Shown: one piece after another, positions 35,405 to 44,049 of the stretch
Layout of the letters: the number at the start of each line of letters is the position of its first letter
How positions within the stretch are numbered: position 1 is the first letter of the stretch
Origin: Thiomicrorhabdus sp041583835
Lineage (GTDB): Bacteria; Pseudomonadota; Gammaproteobacteria; Thiomicrospirales; Thiomicrospiraceae
Length of the DNA: 64,000 bases
Direction: 5' to 3'
Assembly: GCF_041583835.1 (NCBI RefSeq)
Contig: NZ_JBFHFC010000006.1
Span: 86,743-150,742, forward strand
Made by a program: the position numbers and the translations under genes
The notes under the pieces: model-generated
Seen by the model: the letters and a program-made list of their open reading frames with translations, nothing else
Databases searched by the model: none
What the model was told of the DNA's origin: nothing

Positions 35405-37075
35405 ATGGCTCAATTTGTTTATACCATGAACCGTGTCGGGAAAGTCGTCCCGCCAAACCGTCACATTTTAAAAGACATCTCCCTATCCTTTTTCCCGGGT
35501 GCAAAAATCGGGGTTTTAGGTCTAAACGGTTCCGGTAAATCCACCCTATTGAAGATCATGGCCGGCATCGACACCGATATCGTCGGTGAAGCCCGCCCTC
35601 AACCCGGCATCAAAATCGGCTATCTACCTCAAGAACCGCAACTTGATGAAAGCAAAACCGTTCGAGGCAATATTGAAGAAGCGGTTTCAGAAGTAAAAGA
35701 TGCCTTAGCGGAACTGGATGCAATTTATGCGGCTTATGCGGAACCGGATGCAGACTTCGATGCACTTGCAAAAAAACAGGCTGAAATTGAAGACATCATT
35801 CAAGCCAAAGACGGTCACAACATTGACCGCACTTTAGAGATCGCAGCAGATGCTTTACGCTTACCGGACTGGGATGCAGATGTCAGCAAGCTTTCCGGTG
35901 GTGAACGCCGCCGCGTAGCGCTTTGCAAACTGCTTTTGGAAAAACCGGACATGCTGCTATTGGACGAGCCTACCAACCACTTAGATGCGGAATCCATCGC
36001 CTGGCTGGAGCGCTTCTTATTAGACTTCCCCGGCACCGTGGTGGCCATCACCCACGACCGTTACTTCCTGGACAACGCCGCACAATGGATCCTGGAGCTG
36101 GATCGTGGTGAAGGTATTCCATTTGAAGGCAACTACTCTTCCTGGCTAGATCAGAAAGAGAAGCGTCTTGAGCAAGAATCCAAATCTGAAGCGGCGCGAT
36201 TGAAAACCATCAAAAGCGAACTTGAGTGGGTACGCTCTAATGCTAAAGGGCGTCACGCAAAATCAAAAGCCCGTATGGCCCGCTTTGAAGAGCTTAGCAG
36301 CCAAGAATCACAAAAGCGTAATGAAACCAGCGAGATCTTCATCCCGGTGGCTGAACGCTTGGGTGAAAAGGTTATCGAGGTCAACCACATCTCCAAAGGT
36401 TTCGGTGATCGTCTACTGATTGACGACCTTAACTTTAGACTTCCTCAGGGAGGAATTGTCGGTATTATCGGTGCCAACGGTGCCGGTAAATCGACTCTGT
36501 TCAAAATGCTGACAGGACAAGAACAACCGGATTCAGGAACGATCGAATTCGGTGAAACCGTTCAACTTTCTTACGTAGACCAGAGTCGCGACGCACTGGA
36601 TGATAACAAATCGGTTTGGGAAGAGATTTCCGGCGGGGACGAAATTTTCATGGTCGGCAATACCGAAGTTAACTCTCGAGCATACTGCAGCCGCTTTAAC
36701 TTCCGCGGAGGAGATCAACAGAAGAAAATCGGCCAGCTTTCCGGCGGTGAACGCAACCGTGTACATTTGGCCAAAACACTACGTAGCGGCGGTAACTTGT
36801 TACTGCTGGATGAACCGACCAACGATTTAGATGTAGAAACCCTTCGTGCCTTGGAAGAAGCCCTGCTGGAATTCGCCGGTTGCGCCGTGGTCATTTCCCA
36901 CGACCGCTGGTTCCTGGATCGTATCGCCACACACATGCTGGCTTTCGAAGGGGATTCACACGTTGAATGGTTCGAAGGAAACTTCTCCGATTACGAAGAA
37001 GACTTGAAGCGCCGCAAAGGTGCGGATGCCGCCCAGCCTCACCGCATTAAATACAAACCGATTAGCAAGGACTAG
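35405..37075 (+). CDS. ettA: Energy-dependent translational throttle protein EttA (ABC-F)
   Basis: EttA is an ABC-F ATPase that binds the ribosomal E site and gates entry to elongation according to ATP/ADP. Two ABC domains: Walker A GLNGSGKSTLLK and GANGAGKSTLFK, signature motifs LSGGERRRVALCK and LSGGERNRVHLAK, Walker B LLLDEPTNHLDAES and LLLDEPTNDLDVET. The Arm insertion lies after the first Walker A (DALAELDAIYAAYAEPDADF). Length 556, equal to E. coli EttA within a residue or two. Only 5 bases separate it from the PAS-GGDEF gene, so they may be co-transcribed. Confidence 0.96.
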   Translation: MAQFVYTMNRVGKVVPPNRHILKDISLSFFPGAKIGVLGLNGSGKSTLLKIMAGIDTDIVGEARPQPGIKIGYLPQEPQLDESKTVRGNIEEAVSEVKDALAELDAIYAAYAEPDADFDALAKKQAEIEDIIQAKDGHNIDRTLEIAADALRLPDWDADVSKLSGGERRRVALCKLLLEKPDMLLLDEPTNHLDAESIAWLERFLLDFPGTVVAITHDRYFLDNAAQWILELDRGEGIPFEGNYSSWLDQKEKRLEQESKSEAARLKTIKSELEWVRSNAKGRHAKSKARMARFEELSSQESQKRNETSEIFIPVAERLGEKVIEVNHISKGFGDRLLIDDLNFRLPQGGIVGIIGANGAGKSTLFKMLTGQEQPDSGTIEFGETVQLSYVDQSRDALDDNKSVWEEISGGDEIFMVGNTEVNSRAYCSRFNFRGGDQQKKIGQLSGGERNRVHLAKTLRSGGNLLLLDEPTNDLDVETLRALEEALLEFAGCAVVISHDRWFLDRIATHMLAFEGDSHVEWFEGNFSDYEEDLKRRKGADAAQPHRIKYKPISKD

Positions 37076-37080
37076 GATCG

Positions 37081-37992
37081 ATGACTGAAGAAAACATAAA
37101 TTCTCACCTTATTGCCATTGCCAATGCCATGCCCGACCCTATTTTCGTTATGGGTCAGGACGGTACTTATCTAGACATCATTGGTGGTCAGGAACGCTCT
37201 TTATACGCCGACGGCTCCGAACTGATCGGAAAAAAATACAGTGACGTTCTGCCTGAAAAAATGGCTGAACGTTTCCTGCTTGTCGTGCAAAACGCGATTA
37301 AAAGCGGCCGATTACAAGAGATCGAGTACCAGTTGGCGGATGAAGAAGTTGAAGGTGTCCACGACAGTTCAACCAAAGGCGGCCAATGGTACGAAGCACG
37401 TGTTTACCCGATCAAAGACGGGACTTACGACCAGCCTGCGGTTATCTGGTTGGCGATCAACATCACCAGTCGCAAACACATGGAAGAACAGCTCGAGCAC
37501 CTCTCCTCCAACGACCCGCTGACCAATCTGTACAACCGCGATTTCTTCCTCGACATCGTCAACGAAGAGATCAACAAAGCGAAAATGAATAACCAGCCTT
37601 TGTCTCTGTTTAAGATCAACCTGGACTGTTTCAAACGCATCACAGATCGTTATGGTCACGAAATGGGCGATACGGCGATCCTTACTGCGGCGCACGCTAT
37701 CAAGAACGTCATTAAAGACCTTGGTCACATTGGCCGTTTAAGTTGTGACCAATTCATGGTGGTTCTACCGGAAGTCAAAGCGGTCGATGCCTTCCGCATC
37801 GCCAAACTGGCTCAGGAAACCATCACCGCTCAAACCATTAAACTGGAAGACGGCACAACGACTTGCTTAACCAGCCATGCTGGCGTAACCGAATTACGTA
37901 AGCCGGATGAAGACAGCCAAACTCTGTTCATGCGAGTCAATAAAGCCATCGAAGCGATTGAAGGCAAAAAAGACATCACCAACATCCTGTAA
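37081..37992 (+). CDS. PAS domain protein with degenerate GGDEF domain
   Basis: A 303-residue soluble protein. Residues about 10-135 form a PAS domain (AMPDPIFVMGQDGTYLDIIGG, GKKYSDVLPE, WYEARVYPI). Residues 145-303 are a GGDEF fold (NDPLTNLYNRDFFLDIV, LDCFKRITDRYGHEMGD), but the signature reads GRLSCDQF, so both glycines and the Asp-Glu-Phe order are lost. It is unlikely to make cyclic di-GMP; it may bind GTP or act as a scaffold. It is 5 bases after ettA and 17 before the DsrE-like gene, so an ettA-led transcript is possible. Confidence 0.85.
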   Translation: MTEENINSHLIAIANAMPDPIFVMGQDGTYLDIIGGQERSLYADGSELIGKKYSDVLPEKMAERFLLVVQNAIKSGRLQEIEYQLADEEVEGVHDSSTKGGQWYEARVYPIKDGTYDQPAVIWLAINITSRKHMEEQLEHLSSNDPLTNLYNRDFFLDIVNEEINKAKMNNQPLSLFKINLDCFKRITDRYGHEMGDTAILTAAHAIKNVIKDLGHIGRLSCDQFMVVLPEVKAVDAFRIAKLAQETITAQTIKLEDGTTTCLTSHAGVTELRKPDEDSQTLFMRVNKAIEAIEGKKDITNIL

Positions 37993-38009
37993 ACCAACGA
38001 AGGTAATCA

Positions 38010-38507
38010 ATGATGAATATGTTTCAAAAAGGTTTCAAATCATTTTTCGCGGGGATCATTCTAGCGATTTCGTCCATCGCAACAGCGCAAGCGGCCGATG
38101 ACGGCGCTAAAGTGGTCTACCACGTCGACTTTAAAGATCCGACCCGATACTCGGCCACCCTGACCTCTATCAATAACATTTTGAACTTCTACGAATCCGA
38201 ACTGATGGAACCGGAGGTGCATTTGGTATTTGTCGGCTACGGCTTACGCTTCACAACCGACGATGACCTTAAAGGCACGCCTTATGAAGCCGATCAACCG
38301 CTTCTTGAGCGCCGTGAAGAGCTTAAAGGCCGTTTGCAAAGTCTGATTACCGTTCGAGGCGTGAAGGTCGAACTGTGCGACAAAACACGTGACGAAGTCG
38401 GTCTGGCAAAAGACAAAGTCTATAAAGGGGTTGAATTGACGCCTTCCGGAGTAGCGAAGATCGCTATTCTTCAGAGCGAAGGGTTCTCTTACCTTAAAAT
38501 CCAGTAA
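38010..38507 (+). CDS. Exported DsrE-like family protein
   Basis: A 165-residue protein with a clear signal peptide (residues 1-30: MFQKGFKSFFAGIILAISSI then ATAQAA) and a mature DsrE-like domain: VVYHVDFKDPTRYSATLTSI, HLVFVGYGLRF, and a C-terminal segment GVELTPSGVAKIAILQ with one Cys upstream (VELCDKT). DsrE-family proteins carry or handle sulfur in some sulfur oxidisers. The single conserved Cys would fit that, but exported members are mostly uncharacterised, so the role is inferred. GAAGGT precedes the ATG. It is 17 bases after the GGDEF-like gene. Confidence 0.75.
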   Translation: MMNMFQKGFKSFFAGIILAISSIATAQAADDGAKVVYHVDFKDPTRYSATLTSINNILNFYESELMEPEVHLVFVGYGLRFTTDDDLKGTPYEADQPLLERREELKGRLQSLITVRGVKVELCDKTRDEVGLAKDKVYKGVELTPSGVAKIAILQSEGFSYLKIQ

Positions 38508-38520
38508 TCTTTACCCTGAC

Positions 38521-38553
38521 TTTTCAAGCGGCCTTTAACCGGCTGCTTGAAAA
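38521..38553 (+). repeat. Inverted repeat after the DsrE-like gene
   Basis: TTTTCAAGCGGCC / GGCTGCTTGAAAA (one mismatch) with a 7-base loop, 14 bases after the stop. No T run follows, so it may be a terminator or an mRNA-stabilising hairpin. The rest of the roughly 290-base gap to the che operon is AT-rich; I saw no gene there, only likely promoter space. Confidence 0.55.
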
Positions 38554-38800
38554 CCACAAACCATCTCCCGCAGCCCAACACTCACACAAATATCCCCACC
38601 TTCTTTCCCGAACAGTTAGCGAAAAATCAAATAAGCCAACACACATAAATCCGGTTTTTTGTGCAGACAATAAGCACTTACACCAATATAAAATTGATTT
38701 CTTCAATAAAAAGAGTTAGATTCCAACACTAATATCACGGTCTAAAAGCTGATTAAGAACTTACAACCAATCACGACCAAACTACGACAGGATGTCATAT

Positions 38801-40414
38801 ATGGATATATCTCTGGCTCAAAGGCTTTTTTTAGAGGAAGCTGAAGACCTATTACAAGATATTGCCGACTCTCTGACTTCGATTAAAGACTCTCCCAAAC
38901 AAGCAAAAACCTACATCAATCAAATTTTTCGTAGTGTTCATACCATCAAAGGCTCGTGCCGGGCCTTAGGACACGAAAACCTTGCTGATTTTGCCGATGA
39001 ATTCGAAAGCTTTTTACAGTTTTCAAGACAGTCAACAGGCCCTTTATCCAGTGAACACATTACACTTTTGTCACAACTGCATGAACACCTTGAACTTCTG
39101 ATTAAAAAAATCAATTTTCAAGATCTTCTAATCGACCTTGATCATCAAAAACACCTACTGAATAAAATCGACTATTTGAAAAACAATGCTAAGGAAAATA
39201 CCGACTCCGAAGAAAGAAAACTTACCCTGAACTCGTCCGAAACAGAAAAAATTATCTCGACGGCAGAAACGGTAAAGCTCGACAATAGCTCGATAAATAA
39301 ACTTCAGCAAGAGATAACTGCGATTCAGTTAATACTGGAGCGACACCGTCAAGCACTTCTACAAAAAGAAAGTTCTCTAGTTGAAGAAACTCTTGATCAG
39401 CTGGAAAAAAAAGTCGGCAATCTACAGTACCAAACTTCCCAGATAAACCAGATATCCATCAATACATTACTCGAACGCTTGAAATTCACTTTTGATGATG
39501 CCTGCCGTGCAGCTGATAAAAAAGCGGAATTATCCATTTACACCAATACCGAATCCATTGATCGAAGCCTGGCAGATAAACTATATGAACCCTTGATGCA
39601 CTTGATTCGCAATGCGGTTGACCACGGTATTGACTCGCTTACAGAACGTCAGGCAAACGGAAAACCGGAGATTGCGCAAATCAGCTGTACATTCACTCAA
39701 CAACTTGGACAACTAAACATTGAAATCAAGGATGACGGTCCGGGGTTAAACCTTAGCAAAATAAAAGAAAAAGCCGTTAATACACAATTAGTGCAACCCC
39801 TTGATCAAATGTCAGATCAACAATTACAGCAATTAGTTTTTTTACCGGGTTTCACTACACACAATAGTCCTTCGCAATTATCAGGAAGAGGCGTCGGACT
39901 GGATTACGTTCGCAACTACTTACTACAACTACGAGGCAACATTCGTCTAACCAGCATCCCGGGCAACGGAACGACATTCACGCTCAACCTGCCCTTAAAA
40001 AGCTCAGAGCAATCCACCCTATTGGTACGAATAGGCCAAACGATTTTCGGAATCGACACTCAAATAGTACATGAATGCATAGCGATGCACGGAAAGGTGG
40101 ATGAACGAAACTATGTGCTGCTCCCAATTTACCAGCAAAGACCGAGAGTCATAGATCTATATAAACTGCTAAACCTGTCGAAACAAGACGCCCAGAACAT
40201 CAACAAGCATTCAAGTTCGATTGTCTTTATTCAATATGACGGTGAATTCTTTGCCCTGATTGCGGACGAGATTCTCCGCACTCAAGTATTACGTGTCGAA
40301 CCGAGAGCTTGTTTTATAGGCTCACAAAACTGCTTTAACGGTACTTCACTATTAGAAAATGGTGAAACCGCTTATTCTTTAGATATGTTCAGCATTAGAG
40401 AGAAACTGGAATGA
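38801..40414 (+). CDS. CheA-family histidine kinase (compact)
   Basis: A chemosensory kinase of 537 residues. Order: Hpt domain with phospho-His47 in RSVHTIKGSCRALGHENLADFAD; a linker of about 80 residues; the dimerisation and P3 region; HATPase with LMHLIRNAVDHGIDSLTERQ, EIKDDGPGLN, and SGRGVGLDYVRNYL; and a C-terminal CheW-like domain from about residue 400. It lacks a recognisable P2 domain, which normally docks CheY and CheB. The ATG at 38801 has AGGA eight bases upstream; an in-frame ATG at 38792 is too close to it. It heads the operon with cheW and mcp in 4-base overlaps. Confidence 0.92.
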   Translation: MDISLAQRLFLEEAEDLLQDIADSLTSIKDSPKQAKTYINQIFRSVHTIKGSCRALGHENLADFADEFESFLQFSRQSTGPLSSEHITLLSQLHEHLELLIKKINFQDLLIDLDHQKHLLNKIDYLKNNAKENTDSEERKLTLNSSETEKIISTAETVKLDNSSINKLQQEITAIQLILERHRQALLQKESSLVEETLDQLEKKVGNLQYQTSQINQISINTLLERLKFTFDDACRAADKKAELSIYTNTESIDRSLADKLYEPLMHLIRNAVDHGIDSLTERQANGKPEIAQISCTFTQQLGQLNIEIKDDGPGLNLSKIKEKAVNTQLVQPLDQMSDQQLQQLVFLPGFTTHNSPSQLSGRGVGLDYVRNYLLQLRGNIRLTSIPGNGTTFTLNLPLKSSEQSTLLVRIGQTIFGIDTQIVHECIAMHGKVDERNYVLLPIYQQRPRVIDLYKLLNLSKQDAQNINKHSSSIVFIQYDGEFFALIADEILRTQVLRVEPRACFIGSQNCFNGTSLLENGETAYSLDMFSIREKLE

Positions 40415-40983
40415 GCCTGTTAAAACACTTTATCCCATCGGAACCGGATCAGTTTTCATTTTTCGATGACGATATCTTTCATCCTCAATTCCTGATTTTT
40501 GAAGACCGGAACCGGTTTTTCGCGCTGGATGCCAACGCTGTCGAAGAAGTTCTCGTTATCGATCAAATCACCCCTTTACCGGGATTAAATAACGAACTAA
40601 TCGGTACAACCGCCGTTCGAGGTGTGACCTTATACACTCTACCAATCGACCTTTTACTTGATTCAACCTCAGATAAAAAGCAACAAACGGCACACGATTC
40701 CAACAGCCTGATCATCATCCGGGAACAAACGGATCAAGATCTTCCGCGAGTGGGAATATTAGTAGAAAGGATTTGGCAACTTCACGCAATCAAGGCCAAC
40801 TCAATCCAAACCGTCAATGCAGAAGAAAAATCTCAACATATAGGGAACGAGTTCCTGGGCAGGGTAAGTCTACACAAACAAAACATTTACATTCTTAACC
40901 ACGAACAGCTTTTCCGAAAAGATAATTTAATGACCGTTATTTGCGATTCAACTACATTTAAAAAAAGAGATTTTTTATCATGA
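40411..40983 (+). CDS. CheW-like coupling protein
   Basis: A 190-residue CheW-domain protein: FLIFEDRNRFFALDANAVEEVLVIDQITPLPG, then TTAVRGVTLYTLPIDLLL, and LVERIWQLHAIKANSIQ. This is the usual VRG.....PIDL core. The N-terminal 25 residues form an extra Phe and Asp-rich segment (SFFDDDIFHPQ). Its start overlaps the cheA stop by 4 bases and its stop overlaps the mcp start, so the three proteins are made together. It would couple that kinase to the neighbouring receptor. Confidence 0.88.
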   Translation: MSLLKHFIPSEPDQFSFFDDDIFHPQFLIFEDRNRFFALDANAVEEVLVIDQITPLPGLNNELIGTTAVRGVTLYTLPIDLLLDSTSDKKQQTAHDSNSLIIIREQTDQDLPRVGILVERIWQLHAIKANSIQTVNAEEKSQHIGNEFLGRVSLHKQNIYILNHEQLFRKDNLMTVICDSTTFKKRDFLS

Positions 40984-42566
40984 TCAAAACCGTCAAAACC
41001 AAACTTACCTTAAGCAATGCCGTGATCATAATAGGCGTTTCTTTGCTTATCGCATATGGCCTTTACGGATTAAGTAAGATGCAACAAGAATTGGACACAC
41101 TCTACCAAGATAGAATCCAACCTCTCCAACAGATGTGGAATATCAACCAACTGAGCATCGAAAATTATCGCTACTTACCGGAAGCCTACCTAGAAAACCC
41201 TGCCAATAAAGCAGAAATTCTAGACCAAATAAATTCTAATCGCAGCTCCCTAACCCACCTATGGGAAAGTTATAACGCCACCTACATCACCGAAGAAGAA
41301 AGAAAACTGGCCGACCAACTTTATATAACGGCGGTTTCGATGGACTCAGCAAGTCAAAAAATCGCCAAACTCATTAGCGAGAATAAAACCGACTACTTGA
41401 AAACCCATTTCGAGACTCTTTCATCTCCCACCCTACAGAAAACGTTTGTCGAAAAAATGAATAAAGTTATTTCAATTCAAGTCAACATTTCTGAACAAAT
41501 CAATCAGGAGGCCGAACGTCACCTACAAAAAACAATGTCCACACAACTCATAGCGATCGCCCTTTTGATTGTCATCGTGTTAACGGCAACAATCCTCACT
41601 ACCCGCTCAATTCTTGCCGATTTAGGCGCGGAACCGCACATCGTTAAGGGAAATTTAAAACGCCTTTCCGAAGGGGATTTCACCGAGACTCCCGATCCTA
41701 ACTCTTTCCCGGAACAAAGCGTCATGCATTCACTCTCTAAAATGATAGCTGAACTGCATCGCGCCATAAAAGAAGCAAACAATACGGCTTTTTCAACGGC
41801 AGGTGCAGCTGAAGAATTAAGCTCGGTTGCCCAAGAGATCAGTGCAAGTCAGAGCCAACAATCCATCAGCATAGAACAATCTTCGGCCAGCCTACAAAAC
41901 ATTAAGGACTTTATCACCAACACCAGCAACACGGTTCAAGAGCTTAGAAATCAAGTAGAGCAAAGCAATATTGAAATTAAGAGCCGGGTTAAACACGTCC
42001 AGGATATGATCGATAAAACCCAATTGATCACCAAAAAGATTGGGATTATGGACGATATCTCTTATCAAACCAATTTACTCGCAGTCAACGCCGCCATTGA
42101 AGCCGGGCGCGCGGGAGAAAACGGCCGTGCCTTTGCCGTGGTTGCCAGTGAAATAAGAAAACTCGCAAACAAGAATCAACAAAGCGCAGAAGAAATCCAT
42201 GAATTAAGTACCGAAGTCATGGACCTCAGCCAAAACGCACAGACCAGTTTGAAAAATCTGACCGATTCAATTGATGCCATCGCGCAACAAATGGAAAACA
42301 TCACGATCGCCAACATCGAACAAACTAGAAGTGTAAGAGACATTAATGATGGCGTCATGAATATCGCCGACGCCATTTCCGCATCCGCATCCGCCACCGA
42401 AGAGTTAGCCGCTACCTCTGAAGAACTTGCCGCACAAAGCAGCCAACTGAAAGTAGTCATGACTTTCTTCAAACTTCAGAAAACAGAAAATCAAGCGCAA
42501 AAACCAGTTAGAGCGGATCTATTGCCCGATATCAAAGTTTCTGAAAAGGATTTCGAAAACTTCTAA
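40980..42566 (+). CDS. Methyl-accepting chemotaxis protein
   Basis: A 528-residue receptor with two membrane helices (residues about 12-30 and 188-208) bracketing a periplasmic four-helix bundle (4HB type; SIENYRYLPEAYLENPANKAEIL). A HAMP-like region follows (KGNLKRLSEGDFTE), then a long signalling helix whose tip contains DDISYQTNLLAVNAAIEAGRAGENGRAFAVVASEIRKLA split over the family motif. No C-terminal NWETF-like pentapeptide is seen. Its ligand is unknown. It overlaps cheW by 4 bases, and is likely the cognate sensor of this operon. Confidence 0.93.
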   Translation: MIKTVKTKLTLSNAVIIIGVSLLIAYGLYGLSKMQQELDTLYQDRIQPLQQMWNINQLSIENYRYLPEAYLENPANKAEILDQINSNRSSLTHLWESYNATYITEEERKLADQLYITAVSMDSASQKIAKLISENKTDYLKTHFETLSSPTLQKTFVEKMNKVISIQVNISEQINQEAERHLQKTMSTQLIAIALLIVIVLTATILTTRSILADLGAEPHIVKGNLKRLSEGDFTETPDPNSFPEQSVMHSLSKMIAELHRAIKEANNTAFSTAGAAEELSSVAQEISASQSQQSISIEQSSASLQNIKDFITNTSNTVQELRNQVEQSNIEIKSRVKHVQDMIDKTQLITKKIGIMDDISYQTNLLAVNAAIEAGRAGENGRAFAVVASEIRKLANKNQQSAEEIHELSTEVMDLSQNAQTSLKNLTDSIDAIAQQMENITIANIEQTRSVRDINDGVMNIADAISASASATEELAATSEELAAQSSQLKVVMTFFKLQKTENQAQKPVRADLLPDIKVSEKDFENF

Positions 42567-42745
42567 CACAGCCTTTTAAAAACAAAAAACCTAGAAAACA
42601 AATGGTTAAAATAAAATGAGTAATTGATTAACTACATTTTCTGCAAAAAAAACATAAAAATTCTAATTCCATTAGTTATTTTACGTAATATAATAGGCCA
42701 ACATAATGCGGCTTGGATGCCAGAAACAAAGCAGGGACACAAAAA

Positions 42746-43951
42746 ATGTTACATGATGTTAAATCAGTATTAATCGTCGAAGACAGTAAGACGCAACGTA
42801 CAATATTGGAAATGATGTGCACAGAGTTAGGCATTAACCATGTTGTAGGCGTTGAGAACGGCCAAGAAGCTTTAGAATACCTTGAAGACGACAATTCTGT
42901 AGATTTAATGCTATGTGATCTAGAACTCCCCGAATTAAACGGCATCGAACTTATCAACCACATCAGTAAAACACGTAAAAACTTTGCGCTTGTAATCATG
43001 AGCGGCCGAGAACAAAGCTTAATCTCCTCAGTAGAACTTATGGCTAAAAGTGAAGGTTTCTATACATTAGGCGGATACCGAAAGCCTTTTTCACAAACCG
43101 AACTTGAAGCGGTATTGGGCAACTTTGACCGGAACAGATTAATACAGGTGCCTAGCTTCCAAAAACGTGAAAAGCCCACCATTACAATCGAATCTTTCAA
43201 AAATGCACTGAGTGCAAATGAATTCACTCTTTACTTCCAACCCAAGGTCTTTTGCGAAAATGATGAATTGGAAGGCGTAGAAGCACTTATACGATGGAAG
43301 CATCCCGAGTACGGCGTGATAGCACCGGACGATTTCATCCCTTTTGCCATCGAAAACAATCTTATTAATGAGTTAACTTTACTGGTGGTAAAAAAGAGCA
43401 TTGACGCCCTAACACGATGGGAAACGTATGGACTTAACACTAAAATTTCCATCAATCTATCAGCTAAAAGTTTTACCGAATCCAGTTTCTCGCAACAGAT
43501 TCTGAATATTTTAAGCACTGGAAACATCAAACCCAGTCAACTGACCTTTGAGGTTACGGAGACCGAAGTCATACACGATATCGGCAGCGCCCTCTCCTTA
43601 TTAACCAAACTGCGTTTAGCCGGTTTTGGTTTATCTATCGATGATTACGGAACAGGCCAATCCTCCATTAAACAATTAACGCAGATTCCTTTTACCGAAT
43701 TGAAAATTGATCGATCGCTTATAGAAGACATTCATCTTAAAGATCACCTAAAGGTCATCTTTGAAAGCACACTGAGAATGTGTAGCAAGATGGATATTAA
43801 AGTCGTAGCGGAAGGGATTGAAAAAATTGAAGAATGGGATTATTTGACACAAGCGGGATGCGATATTGCTCAAGGCTATTTAATTTGCCCTCCTGTAACC
43901 GAAGAAGTGCTACAAAATTGGATTAAAAACGGAATGAGATTCTTTCACTAA
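42746..43951 (+). CDS. REC-EAL response regulator, putative c-di-GMP phosphodiesterase (RocR-like)
   Basis: A 401-residue regulator. The receiver shows SVLIVEDSKTQRTIL, phospho-Asp58 in LMLCDLELPELNGIE, SG at the Thr/Ser site and YRKPFS at the Lys site. The EAL domain is complete: EGVEALIRWKHPEYG, SINLSAKSF, FEVTETEV, IDDYGTGQSS, LKIDRSLIED, VVAEGIE, AQGYLICPP. So it likely hydrolyses cyclic di-GMP. The ATG at 42746 has AGGGA upstream. It lies 178 bases after the mcp on the same strand, with no terminator between them that I can see, and is the natural output of the CheA. A strong terminator follows. Confidence 0.92.
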   Translation: MLHDVKSVLIVEDSKTQRTILEMMCTELGINHVVGVENGQEALEYLEDDNSVDLMLCDLELPELNGIELINHISKTRKNFALVIMSGREQSLISSVELMAKSEGFYTLGGYRKPFSQTELEAVLGNFDRNRLIQVPSFQKREKPTITIESFKNALSANEFTLYFQPKVFCENDELEGVEALIRWKHPEYGVIAPDDFIPFAIENNLINELTLLVVKKSIDALTRWETYGLNTKISINLSAKSFTESSFSQQILNILSTGNIKPSQLTFEVTETEVIHDIGSALSLLTKLRLAGFGLSIDDYGTGQSSIKQLTQIPFTELKIDRSLIEDIHLKDHLKVIFESTLRMCSKMDIKVVAEGIEKIEEWDYLTQAGCDIAQGYLICPPVTEEVLQNWIKNGMRFFH

Positions 43952-44001
43952 GGTTTATAAGAACTACAAATTAGATACCCAATTCCAAAAACAACAGACA
44001 C

Positions 44002-44029
44002 AAAAAAACCAGCCGAAGCTGGTTTTTTT
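44002..44029. terminator. Terminator between REC-EAL gene and soxB
   Basis: AAAAAAACCAGC / GCTGGTTTTTTT with a CGAA loop lies between convergent genes and has T runs on both strands. Confidence 0.9.
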
Positions 44030-44049
44030 GTTTTAGATGTTTATGACAA

